Source of the DNA: Scleroderma bovista
Taxonomy: Eukaryota > Basidiomycota > Agaricomycetes > Boletales > Sclerodermataceae
DNA: 26,691 nucleotides
Direction of reading: 5' to 3'
NCBI GenBank assembly: GCA_037178675.1
Contig: JAYMGJ010000077.1
Location: 1 to 26,691, forward strand
The position numbers and the translations under genes were made by a program. The notes under the pieces were generated by a model, which saw only the letters and a program-made list of their open reading frames with translations, made no database searches and was not told the origin of the DNA. Positions 1-11,277 of the stretch are shown here, in pieces (the stretch's first letter is position 1; each line of letters opens with the position of its first letter).

Positions 1-2253
1 ATAAGCAATGTCCACTGTTTATATACAACAAATAGTGTGACACGTGACTGTGACATGTGATATGTGACATGTAACATCTACTCTAAAGAGGACTATTACT
101 AAGTCTACACTAATATGGGTCACAGTCTTGTGTGCACTTCGTCAATGGTTTACACTGGGTGCACGTGTGACTTCAACAGGCCTACACACTCCTCTGGTCC
201 TCATTGAACACCTCATCATGAAGAAGGAGGATCTGGTTACATTCCACTTCCTAGAAGAGCAGTGGTTAGACCAGCACACATCCCAGCTTATTCAGTTGTA
301 GGACATCAAGAGGAATGACAGATGCCAGGACAGTTAAATATTCCCCAAGAACCACCTTGTTGCAATCCCCCTCGAACTTGTAACCCACCTGCTCAACCAG
401 ACAATGTTAATGGTCAGAGAACTCCAGTGGAAATCGAGAGAGAAATTGCACAAGAACAAGAATGGCTCCAAAATGTTTTCAGAGGGAATAGACCAGAAAC
501 AGGAACTGTTCCACAACTGGAACAACCTCATCCTGCACCTCAGGAATCAATCCCTGTTCCACTCCAATCCATGGATGATAATGAGAATGATATGGAAGAT
601 ATCATAGTTCTGAATAGTGACATTGACACCATGGTCTAACTGGGTCAACACTATATTCTCAATTATATCATGAAGCAAGTGGCTAAACTGCTCAAAGGCA
701 TCCCTTATCATTATAAGGATGTCAAGAATTATCCTATGGAGGAACAGAAGAAATGGGAACAGGCATGCAAGGAAGAAATCAAATCTATTGAAGATAGAAA
801 TGTATGGACTTTGGTGGACTGTCTGCCAGATCAAAAACCTGTCAAATGCTGTTGGGTATTTGCAAAGAAATCAAATGGAAGATTTAAAGCCCACTTGGTT
901 GCAAAAGGCTTTTCACAAATCTATGGTGAAGACTATGATGAAACCTTCTCACCGGTCACATGCTTTGAGACAGTTCAACTGCTCTTGGCTTATGCATGTC
1001 AAAACAACTGGGAAATTGAAAGTCTTGATGTCAAGACTGCTTTCTTATATGGGTGACTCAATGAAGAAATTTACATGGAGCAACCTGAAGGTTTCAGAGT
1101 ACCCAGTTCAAGCAGCAAAGTATATTGTCTATTGCAAGCTCTCTATGGCCTGAAGCAAGTCGCACTAGCATGGAACAAAGAGCTACACAAATCACTCCTA
1201 AAGCTCAGTTTTAAATGTTCCAAAGCAGATCCTGGAGTATACATCTACCAAGATAAATCAGGCATCATGCTGTTCATTGTCTATGTCAATGATGGATTAC
1301 TTATGTCAAACTCTGCCAAACTTCTCAAGAAGAAGAAAACCACATTCCTCAACATATGGGAAGCTCACAATATGGTTCCAGTACAAGAATACCTTGGATT
1401 CCAGATTACTTGCAACCACGTCAAACACTCAATGGTTTTGCACCAACACCCCTATGTTATGAAAGTATTGAAACACTTTCAAATGGAAAATGTCAAACAT
1501 GTCTGCACACCTTTACCTGCTGGGTATCAACCATCTACAGCACCAAAGGATTACAATGCAAGCCCAACAGTATGACAACGGTATCAATCTGTTATAGGTT
1601 CACTCCTATTTGTCATGCTTGGCACTCATCCAGACATCACCTTTGCTGTGATCAAAATGTCACTGTTCATGGCAAATCCTACCAAAGAACACCTCCAGAA
1701 GGCACTTCACATAGTGAAGTATTTGGGTTCAACACCAAATCTTGCACTTCATTTTCAGGAGGAGCTTTGTCACTGGATTGCTATTCAGACTCTGACTGGG
1801 CAGGCGATAGCAAAACAAGATGTTCAACCAGCAGTTATGCTATCTTTCTTGGCAATGACTTGGTTAGCTGGTGATCTTGCCAACAACCAACTGTGGCTCT
1901 GTCTTCATCAGAAGCCGAGTACATGTCAATGTGCAACTGTGCACAACAGATTCTATGGATCAGATCCCTCTTTCAAGAGTGTCATCTATCACTCCAACAC
2001 TTCATGATGTTTGGAGACAACAAAGGTGCTATTCATATTGCACAAAATCCAGTCATGGAAGGATGGTTGAAGCACATCAATATCAAGTATTATTTCCTTC
2101 ACGAATGCATTGAGAAACAAGCTTTCATGCTTGACTATGTTCCTACTGATCAGCAGAAAGCTGACATGATGACAAAGAATCTGACATGGCAGAAATTCCA
2201 AGACAATTGCTTGTGACTGAACCTTCTAGAGTTCAAGTCTTAGTGAGGAGGAG
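1..2253 (+). pseudogene. Copia family A element (A1), internal region with dead pol
   Basis: Internal part of a Ty1/copia retrotransposon entering from the left edge; its 5' LTR, gag, protease and most of integrase lie outside or are unrecognisable. From 220 one frame reads the integrase-RT linker (322-639) and then reverse transcriptase (670-1575: WTLVD, KARLVAKGF-like KAHLVAKGFSQ, LDVKTAFLYG, LYGLKQ). RNase H follows to 2216 in a shifted frame (YSDSDWAGD, LSSSEAEYMS, GDNKGAI). Disabling lesions are stops at 316 (TGA), 637 (TAA), 1054 (TGA), 1573 (TGA) and 1872 (TGA), plus a frameshift near 1755. The RT catalytic box reads YVND near 1282-1293 instead of YVDD. Positions 1-219 show no convincing coding match, only short GTGACATGTG-like repetition near 35-80. 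The element cannot be autonomous. Family assignment is firm; boundaries left of the window are unknown. Confidence 0.9.
2242..2253 (+). other. Polypurine tract of copia A1
   Basis: A purine-rich run (AGTGAGGAGGAG) lies directly against the 3' LTR start, where plus-strand DNA synthesis of an LTR retrotransposon is primed. Its position between the pol stop (2214-2216) and the LTR supports the LTR boundary. Confidence 0.75.
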
Positions 2254-2710
2254 TGTCAACAAGAAAGTATGATCTTATCTTATCTTATCTAATCTTGGAG
2301 ATTTCCAGAGATCACAGTTACATGTGATTCGGAGTAGTGTCAACTGGATTATTGGTAGATCACATGACCAGCTCCACAAGATAGCCAGAACTATCACAAG
2401 CAAGACACGTGTTTAACACATGCTGATGCATGTTGCAGGCACGTTTCCAGATAACTATGTTTATGGAAAGTGCACCTACTACATATGGGAATATGGTGAA
2501 ATGGGCAAGAATAATACTTATCTATGCACAGACCATGTACCACAGGTATATATACCCTGTAGGATTCCCTGTAGTTCCTTAGTTCAATACAGTCTCAACT
2601 GTTCTCTCATTACTCGCTATTCAACAACACTCAACTTCAAGAACCAGCTACTTGCTACTAAAGGTATGCTTGCATCCCACTGTTGCTGTTGCCCCAGTTT
2701 TGTTGCTACA
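2254..2710 (+). repeat. 3' LTR of copia A1
   Basis: 457 bp starting TGTCAACAAG and ending TTGCTACA. It aligns along most of its length with the solo LTR at 13505-14003 and the LTR at 3809-4288 (both minus strand), which fixes both ends. It holds the 12-bp palindrome GGTATATATACC near 2546-2557, a likely TATA promoter, and a short TTATC tandem run near 2273-2290. The right flank is CAGAA (2711-2715), one side of the target duplication; the other side lies beyond the window. Confidence 0.88.
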
Positions 2711-3246
2711 CAGAAATGGCAGAGAAATGATCCAGAGAAAATACAGACTCCATAGTGACTGCTGAGACAAGTGTCTGGATTGTGGGGGGAATATCTCTGG
2801 GAAATAAACAGATTTGTGTTGGAACTTGACACACAGATAGACCATGCCTGATAGCTTAAGAAACAGTGGAGCTATTTAAGAAATCAGAATGCTGGCACTG
2901 GGCACCTAAAAATGACATTGGGTGCTAAAATCATTTCTTCTCTTCCTTTCTTCCTTTCTCCATCAATTCTTCAGCTTCTTTGCTCATTCTAGTTGGACTG
3001 CAATAGCTTGCATTCCTTTCTCATACCATAAATGGTTGTTATTCACTGGGTTCTTCTGCTTCTTGGTGGTTCTTGTGCAAGTGATGACTGCTAGAGGTTG
3101 ACATTCATCCCTTGCTCCAGGATAGTCTTCTTCTGTGATAGATGGCTATGATGAGGCTCCATCATGCTCATCCTTTGCATCAGGATCATCTTGATATTGA
3201 CATTATCTTCCATGTTCACTGTACCAAACCTGTTTGGTGCATGACA
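2711..3246 (-). repeat. Fragment of repeat element E (5' end, minus strand)
   Basis: The reverse complement of this stretch aligns with 22327-22990 on the plus strand. Both copies start TGTCA and soon read GTTTGGTAC and GTGAACATGG. They share CATAGCCATCTATC, TATGAGAAAGGAATGCAAG, CCAGTGCCAGCATTC and TTTTCTCTGGA, with several indels. The homology starts abruptly at 3246 and is cut at 2711 by insertion of copia A1, so the rest of this copy is expected left of the window beyond A1. No intact open frame remains. The sequence is CpG-poor compared with the copy at 22327, suggesting it is the older copy. Confidence 0.75.
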
Positions 3247-3794
3247 ACAGCTCAAACATATAGTGGAATTTTTGTGGTGGATACCAAGCAGGGTCTGGTG
3301 TATCAAAGGCACAATGGAGGTCAGTGGCCTCTCTACCATGCAAGTGATTGAGATTCTAATGTGCACCATATCTCCAGTCTGGGTCCCAACATCAGCATAC
3401 TGTGTGGGTACTCTACCAATGTGGCTCTGGAGTACAGCCATATGCCACATATAAGAAAGTAGAGTAGACTCGAGTAGAAGGTGAACTTCCACCCTAGGAG
3501 TGACATTCTGGAGTTCAGTAACAGTGTTCTGCAGTTGCTCAAGTGAGACAAGCTGCTGCTGCAACTGCACAATAAGCTGAGCTTGTTGCTGTGCAACATT
3601 AGGAGCAGGAGATTGGTTTTGGACTAAGTACTGAACAAAGTAAGCAATCACTAATGCAAGGGTGTAGTGATATTTCCAGTGACCCAACAGAAGTGGTAAC
3701 TTGTGAAGAAATTCAGCTACAAGCTGTCAAAGGTTCATGACCAAGAGTAGTGACATAGACAGCACTGATGTGTACTCTCAGTTATGGCCTTCAA
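3247..3794 (-). pseudogene. 5' internal region of a second copia A element (A3), probable gag remnant
   Basis: Lies immediately downstream (minus strand) of an LTR and primer-binding site, where leader and gag belong. An open frame begins at 3687 with a glutamine-rich stretch (AQQQAQLIVQLQQQLVSLEQ, about residues 32-51) that looks like a short coiled coil. That frame runs on to 3091, but everything past 3246 is repeat E, so the tail is accidental. I do not recognise a gag domain or zinc knuckle in it. The rest of A3 was displaced by E and A1 and is outside the window. Confidence 0.5.
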
Positions 3795-3808
3795 CAGGAC
3801 TCATAACC
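3795..3808 (-). other. Primer-binding site of copia A3 (initiator tRNA-Met anticodon arm)
   Basis: The plus strand reads CAGGACTCATAACC, one mismatch from the anticodon stem-loop sequence of eukaryotic initiator tRNA-Met (CAGGGCTCATAACC, from general knowledge of that tRNA). It directly abuts the LTR end at 3809. A primer ending inside the anticodon arm implies a cleaved half-tRNA, as known for Drosophila copia and yeast Ty5. Confidence 0.72.
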
Positions 3809-4288
3809 TAGAGCAACAATACTAGGAAACAGACAATGGAGTAGTGCAAGCATACCTTCACTGTTACTTGTAGTTGATTCCTTGAAGTAGAGTCTTTCAG
3901 AGAGTAATGAGAGAACAGAGATTGTTCAATTGAGCTAAGTGTTGTACACTGAGTTCATTATTCTACAGGGAGAAATCCCCAGAGTATATATACCTGAGGT
4001 ACATGGTCTGTGCATAGATAAGTATTATTCTTGCCTATTTCACCAAGTTCCCTTTAGTAGAAGGTGCAATTTGCATGTATGTAGTTATCTGGAACCATGC
4101 CTGCATAGTGCTCTGACACATATTGTACATGAGACACTGAGCTGTTTTAGCCTGGCTATAAAGTGGAGCCAGTCATGTGATATACTGGTAATCTGGTTAC
4201 CATTCCTCTGAATCACATGCTTTGTGTGATCTCTGGAAATCTCCAAGATTAGATTAGATAGAACATAAATCATACTTTCTTGTCAACA
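3809..4288 (-). repeat. 5' LTR of copia A3 (family A LTR, minus strand)
   Basis: 480 bp. On the minus strand it begins TGTTGACAAG and ends TTGCTCTA. It aligns with the LTRs at 2254-2710 and 13505-14003: GGAGATTTCCAGAGATCACA-type block, GTTATCTGGAACC, AGTATATATACC. It is the most diverged of the three copies. The primer-binding site next to it shows it is a 5' LTR rather than a solo LTR. The outer flank is 4289-4293 (CTGAT). Confidence 0.82.
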
Positions 4289-4571
4289 CTGATACCTTCC
4301 AGTCATCTATCTACCTGATATGTTTGGTATGTATTGTCTTATTTTTTTACTTGGATGTAGATCAGTGACACTGAGGAATAAAATAAATATGATGTGATAT
4401 GAGAGATCCACATACTGCATAGGTACTACACAGCATTATTGTTGCAACTTGTCAATTAATTTATCCTTATCTGCAAGTTACCAATAACTAGTGTAGTCCT
4501 TTCCAATCATTCAATATACAAGTGTGCTAATCAATAGTAAGTCTCATCAGAATTACTAGCAAACAACATGG
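4289..4571. other. Intergenic gap between copia A3 and the NLR gene 3' end
   Basis: 283 bp of AT-rich sequence with no coding potential or repeat match that I can see. It presumably contains the 3' untranslated region and polyadenylation site of the minus-strand NLR gene. No clear canonical polyadenylation signal stands out. Confidence 0.5.
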
Positions 4572-7500
4572 TCAAAACTGAAAACATTGTTTCCACTTCT
4601 TCCCATGTGCCATTCTACTGAGGTCCAGCTCTGCACATCCTCTTGGGATAATTAACCTAGTGCATGGGCTGTAGAATGGATGTCTCTGGCTCTGTGGCAC
4701 CCACAGAAGCAACTGTCCATGTGGACCTTTGATCCATCCATCTTCATGAAGTCTAGTGCAGCACTGAAAATCATGTTCATGACAGAAGCAGAGCCCTTTC
4801 TCTTTTCTGTACAAGGCATGAATTGGTGTAGCAGAAAATCTGATTGAAGAACAGGTGATGTGATGGTGAGGATCAGTGCAGGGTAGGAAGGCAGCAGGTA
4901 AACTATGCATTTCTAATTGATATGAAAATAAATGGAGATTAAAATAAGTAACTGAAAAGAGTAATAAGCTCACCATTTAACTTTGATGAAAAGATATGGC
5001 CTTCATGTGACCCAAACACATTTTCTTCAACATCTTTGATGATTCTGGCTCCTGTTCTACCATCCCACACTCCTACAGTCTTGTCAGAGAGGTCTGACAC
5101 AATCCTTGTGCCATCAGGGGAGAATGAAACTGATGTGACCTTGTCAGTGTGGCCTGGAAGTGGACCACCAATCTGCACACCCCTGTCAGCATCCCAAACT
5201 CTGACAGTCTTGTCTTCTGAGCCTGACACAATCCTTGTGCCTTCAGCACAGAATGCAACTGATCTGACCAAGTCAGTGTGGCCTTGAAGTGGACTGCCAA
5301 TCTGCACACCTGTGTCAGCATCCCAAACCATCACAGTCTTGTCTTCTGAGCCTGACACAATCCTTGTGCCATCAGGGGAGAATGCAACTGATGTGACATA
5401 GTCAGTGTGGCCTTGAAGTGGACTGCCAATCTGCACACCCCTGTCAGCATCCCACACTCTCACAGTATTGTCATGTGAGCCTGACACAATCCTTGTGCCA
5501 TCAGGGGAGAATGCAACTGATGTCACATAGTCAGTGTGACCTTGAAGTGGACTGCCAGTCTGCACACCACTGTCAGCATCCCAGACCCTCACAGTCTCAT
5601 CAATGGAGCCTGACACAATCCTCTTATCATCAGGGGAGAATGCAACTGATGTGACCTTGTCAGTGTGGCCTTGAAATGGGCTGCCAATCTGTACACCCCT
5701 GTCAGCATCCCAGACTCTCACAGTCTCATCAAAGGAGCCTGACACAATCCTTGTTCCACTAAAGGAAAATGCAACTGATGTGACCCAATTAGTGTGGCCT
5801 TGAAGTGGATTGCCAATCTGCACACCCCTGTCAGCATCCCAGACTCTCACAGTCATGTCATATGAACCTGACACAATCCTTGTGCCATCAGGGGAGAATG
5901 CAACTGATTTAATTGAGTGACTGTGGCCTTGAAGTGGAGTGCCAATCTGCACACCCCTGTCAGCATCCCAGACTCTTACAGTCTCATCAAAGGAGCCTGA
6001 CACAATCTTTGTGCCATCGAAGGAGAATGCAACTGATGTAACCCAATGAGTGTGGCCTTGAACTGGGGTGCCAATCTGCACACCCCTGTTAGCATCCCAA
6101 ACACTCACAGTTGTGTCAAAGGAGCCTGATACAATCCTTGTACCATCAGAGGAGAATGAAACTGATGTGACATGGTCAGTGTGACCTCGAAGGGGAGTGC
6201 TAATCTGCACAGCCCTGTCAGCATCCCAGAGTCTCACAGTCCTGTCAAAAGAGCCTGACACAATCCTTGTGCCATCAAGGGAGAATGCAACTGATGTGAC
6301 CCAGTGGGTGTGGCCTTCAAGTGGACTGCCAATCTGCACACCCCTGTCAGCATCCCAAACTCTCACAGTCTTGTCTTCTGAGCCAGACACAATCCTTGTG
6401 CCACTAGGGGAGAATGCAACTGATCTGACTTTGCCAGTGTGTCCATGAAGAGGAGCACCAATCTGCACACCCCTGTCAGCATCCCAGACTCCCACAGTCT
6501 CATCTTCTGAGCCTGACACAATCCTTGTACCATCAGAGGAGAATGCAACTGATGTGACCTTGTCAGTGTGGCCTTGAAGTGGACTGCCAATTTGCACACC
6601 CCTGTTAGCATCCCAGACTCTCAAAGTCTTGTCAAAGGAACCTGACACAATCTTTGTACCATCAGGGGAGAATGCAACTGATGTGACATAGTCAGTGTGG
6701 CCATGAAGTGGATTGCCAATCTGCACACCCTTGTTAGCATCCCACACTCTCACAGTCTTGTCATATGAGCCTGACACAACCCATGTTCCATCAGGGGAGA
6801 ATGCAACTGATGTGACATAGTCAGTGTGACCTTGAAGTGGACTGCCAGTCTGCACACCACTGTCAGCATGCCATATCCTCACAGTCTCATCTTCTGAGCC
6901 TGACACAATTCTTGTGCCATCAGGAGAGAATGCAACTGATCTGACCCAGTGAGCATGGCCTTGAAATGGTTTGCTGATCTGTACACTCCTGTCAGCATCC
7001 CAGACTCTCACAGTCTCATCTTCTGAGCCAGACACAATCCTTGTGCCATCAGGTGAGAATGCAACTGATATGACAAAGTCAGTGTGGCCCTGAAGTTGAC
7101 TGCCAATCTGCACAGATGTATCAGCATCCCAGACTCTCACAGTTTTGTCAAAGGAGCCTGACACAATCCTTGTTCCATCAGGGGAGAATGCAGCTGATGT
7201 GACATAGTCAGTGTGACCTCGAACTGGACTGCCACTCTGCACACCCCTATCAGCATCCCAGACTCTCACAGTGCTGTCATCTGAGCCTGATACAATCCTT
7301 GTGCCATCAGAGGAAAATGCAACTGATGTGACCAAGTCAATGTGACCTTGAAGTGGACTGCCAATCTGCACACTCTTGTCAGCATCCCAGAGTCTCACAG
7401 TCCAGTCACGTGAGCCTGATGCAATCCTTGTACCATCAGGGGAGAATGCAACTGATGTGACCTTGTCAGTGTGGCCTTGGAGTGGATTGCTAATCTGCAC

Positions 7501-10500
7501 CCCCCTGTCAGCATCCCAGAGTCTCACAGTGTTGTCTTCTGAGCCTGACACAATCCTTGTGCCATCAGGGGAGAATGCAACTGATGTGACCTTGTCAGTG
7601 TGGCCTTGAAGTGGGCTGCCAATCTGCACACCCCTGTCAGCATCCCAGACTCTCATTGTGTTGTCCTCTGAGCCTGACACAATCCTTGTGCCACAAGGGG
7701 AGAATGCAACTGATGTGACCTTGCTAGTGTGGCCATGAAGTGGACTTCCAATCTGCACACCCCTGTCAGCATCCCAGATTCTCACAGTCTTATCCTCTGA
7801 GCCTGACACAATCCTTGTGCCATCAGGGGAGAATGCAACTGATCTGACCAAGTCAGTGTGCCCTTGAAATAGCACCTGAGCTGCTGGCCAATCTTTGTAA
7901 TGTCCCTCAGCAACTACAGCAATGGAGCCAAACTTTGACTTCAAAGTCCTATGGAGCACTGAATTCTCAGGAGTAAATGGCAGTGCAGACAGGTATAAGT
8001 GGGGAGTGCTTGCAGAGGATGCATTCCCAAAGTTGTGAATGAATTTCATGCCATCTCTTGCCAATTCCCTAGCATCCTCATACCCCCTCTTCTCCTGCAA
8101 TCATTGTCTGTGTCACCAAAGAATTTATCTTACTACTGATCTCCTCACCTGTAACCATCTTACAACATATGAAAGTGCAGTTGCAGCATTACCAAGGATC
8201 CCCAGCAAGCTCATTGCTTCAAACCAGAACAGAATTTTTTCACTCCCCAGAAGATCTCGAACCTGCTCAGCAATGACAGGATCAAACTTGATGGCCTGCA
8301 GATGCTTTGCCCAGAAACAACATGAGTATGACAGGTGGGATGATATCTTGGCTTTGACTCTCTCAGCAAGATCAGGTATTTCAGAGTTGAGTAGGTATGA
8401 GTTGTCCAGCTCACAGATATTGAAGTATAGACCACCATTGACAATACAGAGTGATGCAATGGCCAGGTCAGTCTGAATATCAGACTCGCCAATAAAATAG
8501 TCGATACTCCGTGAATGATCGATCAAGAAATCGTAGAATGAGGTGTGTAATGGCCGGATTGGTTTAGTGTGGTCAGTGACACCACTTAGCAATGGGCCCA
8601 TGAAATGGAGGACAACCGCCACATCGAAATCACTGTACTTGTGGGAGAAGTATTGACGCATGGCATTCAGTCCACCCACTGGAAGTGGCTCCAGTGTATA
8701 AAGAACCTGCCGCATTACGGAGCGGAACCGCATGAGAGCAGTCGGCCTCATGCTTACAATGCTCTCCAGAATCGCACGATACATATTGTCCAGAAGGGCA
8801 TTCCCTTCCCCCGATGCACGTCCTATGCAGCTATTGAAACGCTCCTTGACCATTTCTCCAATAGCATCCAGTCCTATGAACTCGCAGGCGAGACGAGCCC
8901 ATTCGAATAACCCATCAGCTTTCTGTGCGATTTGGTTGACTTCACTTTCTCCGATGTCCTCGAGATCTCCGATTTTCATGGAAACAAACAGGCGGATGTC
9001 ACGCTCAGTGAACGCGACAGGCACGTCATCCAAAGATATAGCTTTCACATGGCCAGCACTGCTTAACCTGTTTTGAATGTCAAGCAATGGCCGGGATGTC
9101 ACAAGGAAGCGGAAGTTGGAAGGCAGTTTGGCAGCTTGTGGGGATCCAAGCACTGACAAGATATGACTCCGCGATAGCTCGAGCCCACTCTCATCCAATG
9201 CGTCAATGACCACAACTATACGTCCTATTATCTCAGTGGCAACCTGAGATAATGGTGTCATGAGAAGCTTTTCCCACTGCTGTATGACATCGGGAGTAGC
9301 CATGAGGGAGCGGTTATTTGCAAAAACATGATACAATGCTCGTCGAAACGTAGGGTCTTGGTCCGCGAGATCACGAACAATTGTCGTAAACATCTTTTCT
9401 TCAAGGTGTTCGGACTGTCTGTCGCGCGCAAAGCAGAAGCATGACCCGAGTTCGCCAACATTCATGGACCACAATGCAATGGTGTGGGCGATCGCGGATT
9501 TTCCCCTCCCAGCCTGGCCATGAAGCCACATGATCCGCGGTGCATTGATGTCCGGGTCGTGAATCCAGTCAACAATCTCCTGCAGAATTTCCTTTCTCGT
9601 GCCGTCCAGGCATTTCTTCGTCGTTTTGAGCCCCACGTCGGTTGCATGCGTCATGCCGTCCAGGTTCAAGTCTTTAAGAACGTGGTAGACGCTGACGTGG
9701 ATGTCGCGGACCGCATGATCACGGTACTGTTGCATCAGCTCGTCCAGCGCGTTGGTGTAGTCGGTGACAGCAATTTGCGTTTCGGACATAATGTTCTTGC
9801 CGACTCGTATCCCTAAGATGATACCATATTATAATGTCATCAGGGAGATAATCAGAAGGACGTACAAAATTTCTTCGTTTCTGAATACTTTTCGATGAAC
9901 TGGGCACAATTGCTAATAACCTTGGCAATTCGCGCGAGGTGATCTTCCATCGTGGTAAGGTTGGCTAGGGTATCTCCTTCGACAAGGAACTCGTAGACAC
10001 CTATTACTTTTAAAAACAAGCTAGACACCGAATCGTCTAGCGTCGCTTGGTTGATGATTGCCTGACGAGAATTGTTTGAGATGTGGGCGCCCGAACCAGA
10101 AGACCCACCTTAACTACACTAGTTAGTACCCCTAACGCCATCTGAGCGTAAGGATGGATCTGCATAACAATGTCAGTCCGAGTCTCCCACTGCAGCAAGC
10201 GAGAAATCGTACATTGGCAAAAGTACTAACTACCTTGTTGAAAGTCTCGAGTGGTTGGAGATACGTTGAACTGATGGTGTTTATCTGAGAGACGGCAGTG
10301 GGGGTCCCATCGACAAGCTCGGCATCATGTTGTGTAACACGTGCTATTGTGTCGAGCTCTTTTTGGGCAACGTCGATCTCGTCACGCACACATGTCGCAG
10401 GGGCGACTGGCTGGGGCACTTTACTAGTCGACTCGTGCTATTTTTCAAACGAGCACTCAGCAAACAGCACTAGACGTGGACGTTGGCTACTTCTCATACC

Positions 10501-10984
10501 TCGTGGTCTGGTACAACTTGAAACGGCCCTTCGTGTAAATCGTGCGGCTATCAGACGAGGTTTCAGTAAAGGTACACGAACTACTTCCGGAGAGCTTGGG
10601 ACGGTAGTGTGAAGCACTCACGCCTGCAGAGGAACTCGGGGTATTCCGGTTCAACCAATTAAATGATAGGAAATTCTTTAACCTCGCCCGTCTTCCGTGG
10701 TCGCTGGATGCACGCGGTATTGAAGCGATCTCAGGGATAAGAGCTGGGGATGATTCTTGTGACTGCTTTCTCGTTGATTGGTCAAAAGGATTTATGGGGG
10801 GAGACAAATTGCATAGTACCAGATCCATGTGAGGGTCTGTTGTGACTGATCTGGGTTTGGTTTTTTTAAGTTTCATCTTGAAGCGACGAATGTTGGACTG
10901 ATTATTGGTCATTGTGAATATGAAGAATACAGGTTTGTCGGAAAGGCGAGATTTCACTGTTGGAGGCGGGAAGCGAGCAACCAT
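4572..10984 (-). CDS. NACHT-WD40 NLR-type receptor (NWD protein), 7 exons
   Basis: Fungal STAND/NLR of the HET-E/HNWD kind, which sense ligands through WD40 repeats and oligomerise through NACHT. The role here is inferred. Exons: 10984-10500, 10423-10213, 10159-10109, 10061-9866, 9812-8149, 8094-4974, 4912-4572. All introns are GT-AG, 47-76 bp, and the phases add up to 2,022 residues. A basic Ser/Thr-rich N-terminus (1-160) is followed by a helical region (to about 390). NACHT: Walker A GQAGRGKS 413-420, Walker B IVVVIDALDES 513-523, LVTSRP about 551-556, PLHTSFYDFLID 735-746. Then come 22 WD40 repeats of 43 residues (947-1892) and a 130-residue tail with DGWIKGPHGQLLLWVP, typical of these genes. 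The start is uncertain: ATGs at 10984 (CCATGG context), 10912 and 10876 are in frame. No disabling lesion seen. Arg codons are AGA/AGG in the repeats but include CGN in NACHT. Confidence 0.9.
5026..7863 (-). repeat. 22 tandem WD40-encoding units of 129 bp
   Basis: Lies inside exon 6 of the NLR gene. Units share the frame GHTDxVTSVAFSPDGTRIV and SGSxDxTVRVWDADRGVQIG and are largely identical in DNA, including synonymous sites. All units keep exactly 43 codons and no unit carries a stop or frameshift. Most variation falls at unit positions 4, 5, 7, 23 and 25. Twenty-two is three seven-bladed propellers plus one unit. I find only four CpG dinucleotides between 5041 and 7860 (6018, 6188, 7220, 7409). 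Confidence 0.95.
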
Positions 10985-11277
10985 GGGCGCTGGAGCTATT
11001 CATAAACACGTGTTAGTCTCTAGTCTCGTACCCAGCCGTAGTGGGGACTTGCGTGATTAGATAATATGCGGAGTTTTAAAAAACGAGTGCAGAATCGTCC
11101 CCACAACATCAGCAAAGTTACAAACCACCTACTGTGTCTGACAGCATCTGCGCGAATCTTCCTTTGTCTGATCGAGTCTGCCAATGTTAGCCGAAGATGT
11201 GAGAACACTAGCCGTGAACGCAGACATGCGCAGACACTTGCAGACACTTGCAGACTGTAAAGTGTTATAGTATATGA
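10985..11277. promoter_or_regulatory. Upstream region of the NLR gene, limited by transposase debris
   Basis: About 290 bp between the NLR start and the 3' end of the Plavaka remnant; it must hold the NLR promoter unless that extends into the transposon. It is CpG-containing, unlike the flanking transposons. A small direct repeat of CAGACACTTG lies at 11231-11256. No clear TATA box was identified. The assignment as promoter rests on position only. Confidence 0.4.

Noticed and set aside
3091..3687. A 198-residue gene
   Set aside because: The frame crosses the boundary at 3246 between copia A3 internal sequence and repeat E, so its second half is accidental.
5036..7609. Open frames on the plus strand across the NLR gene
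   Set aside because: Short antisense shadows of the repeated WD40 coding units, recurring at 129-bp periodicity without independent features.
10190..10233. Alternative 44-bp intron after ETFNK in the NLR gene
   Set aside because: GT-AG and in phase, but the 53-bp intron 10160-10212 keeps VVSTFAN joined to IHPYAQMALG, as in related proteins, and has the usual length.
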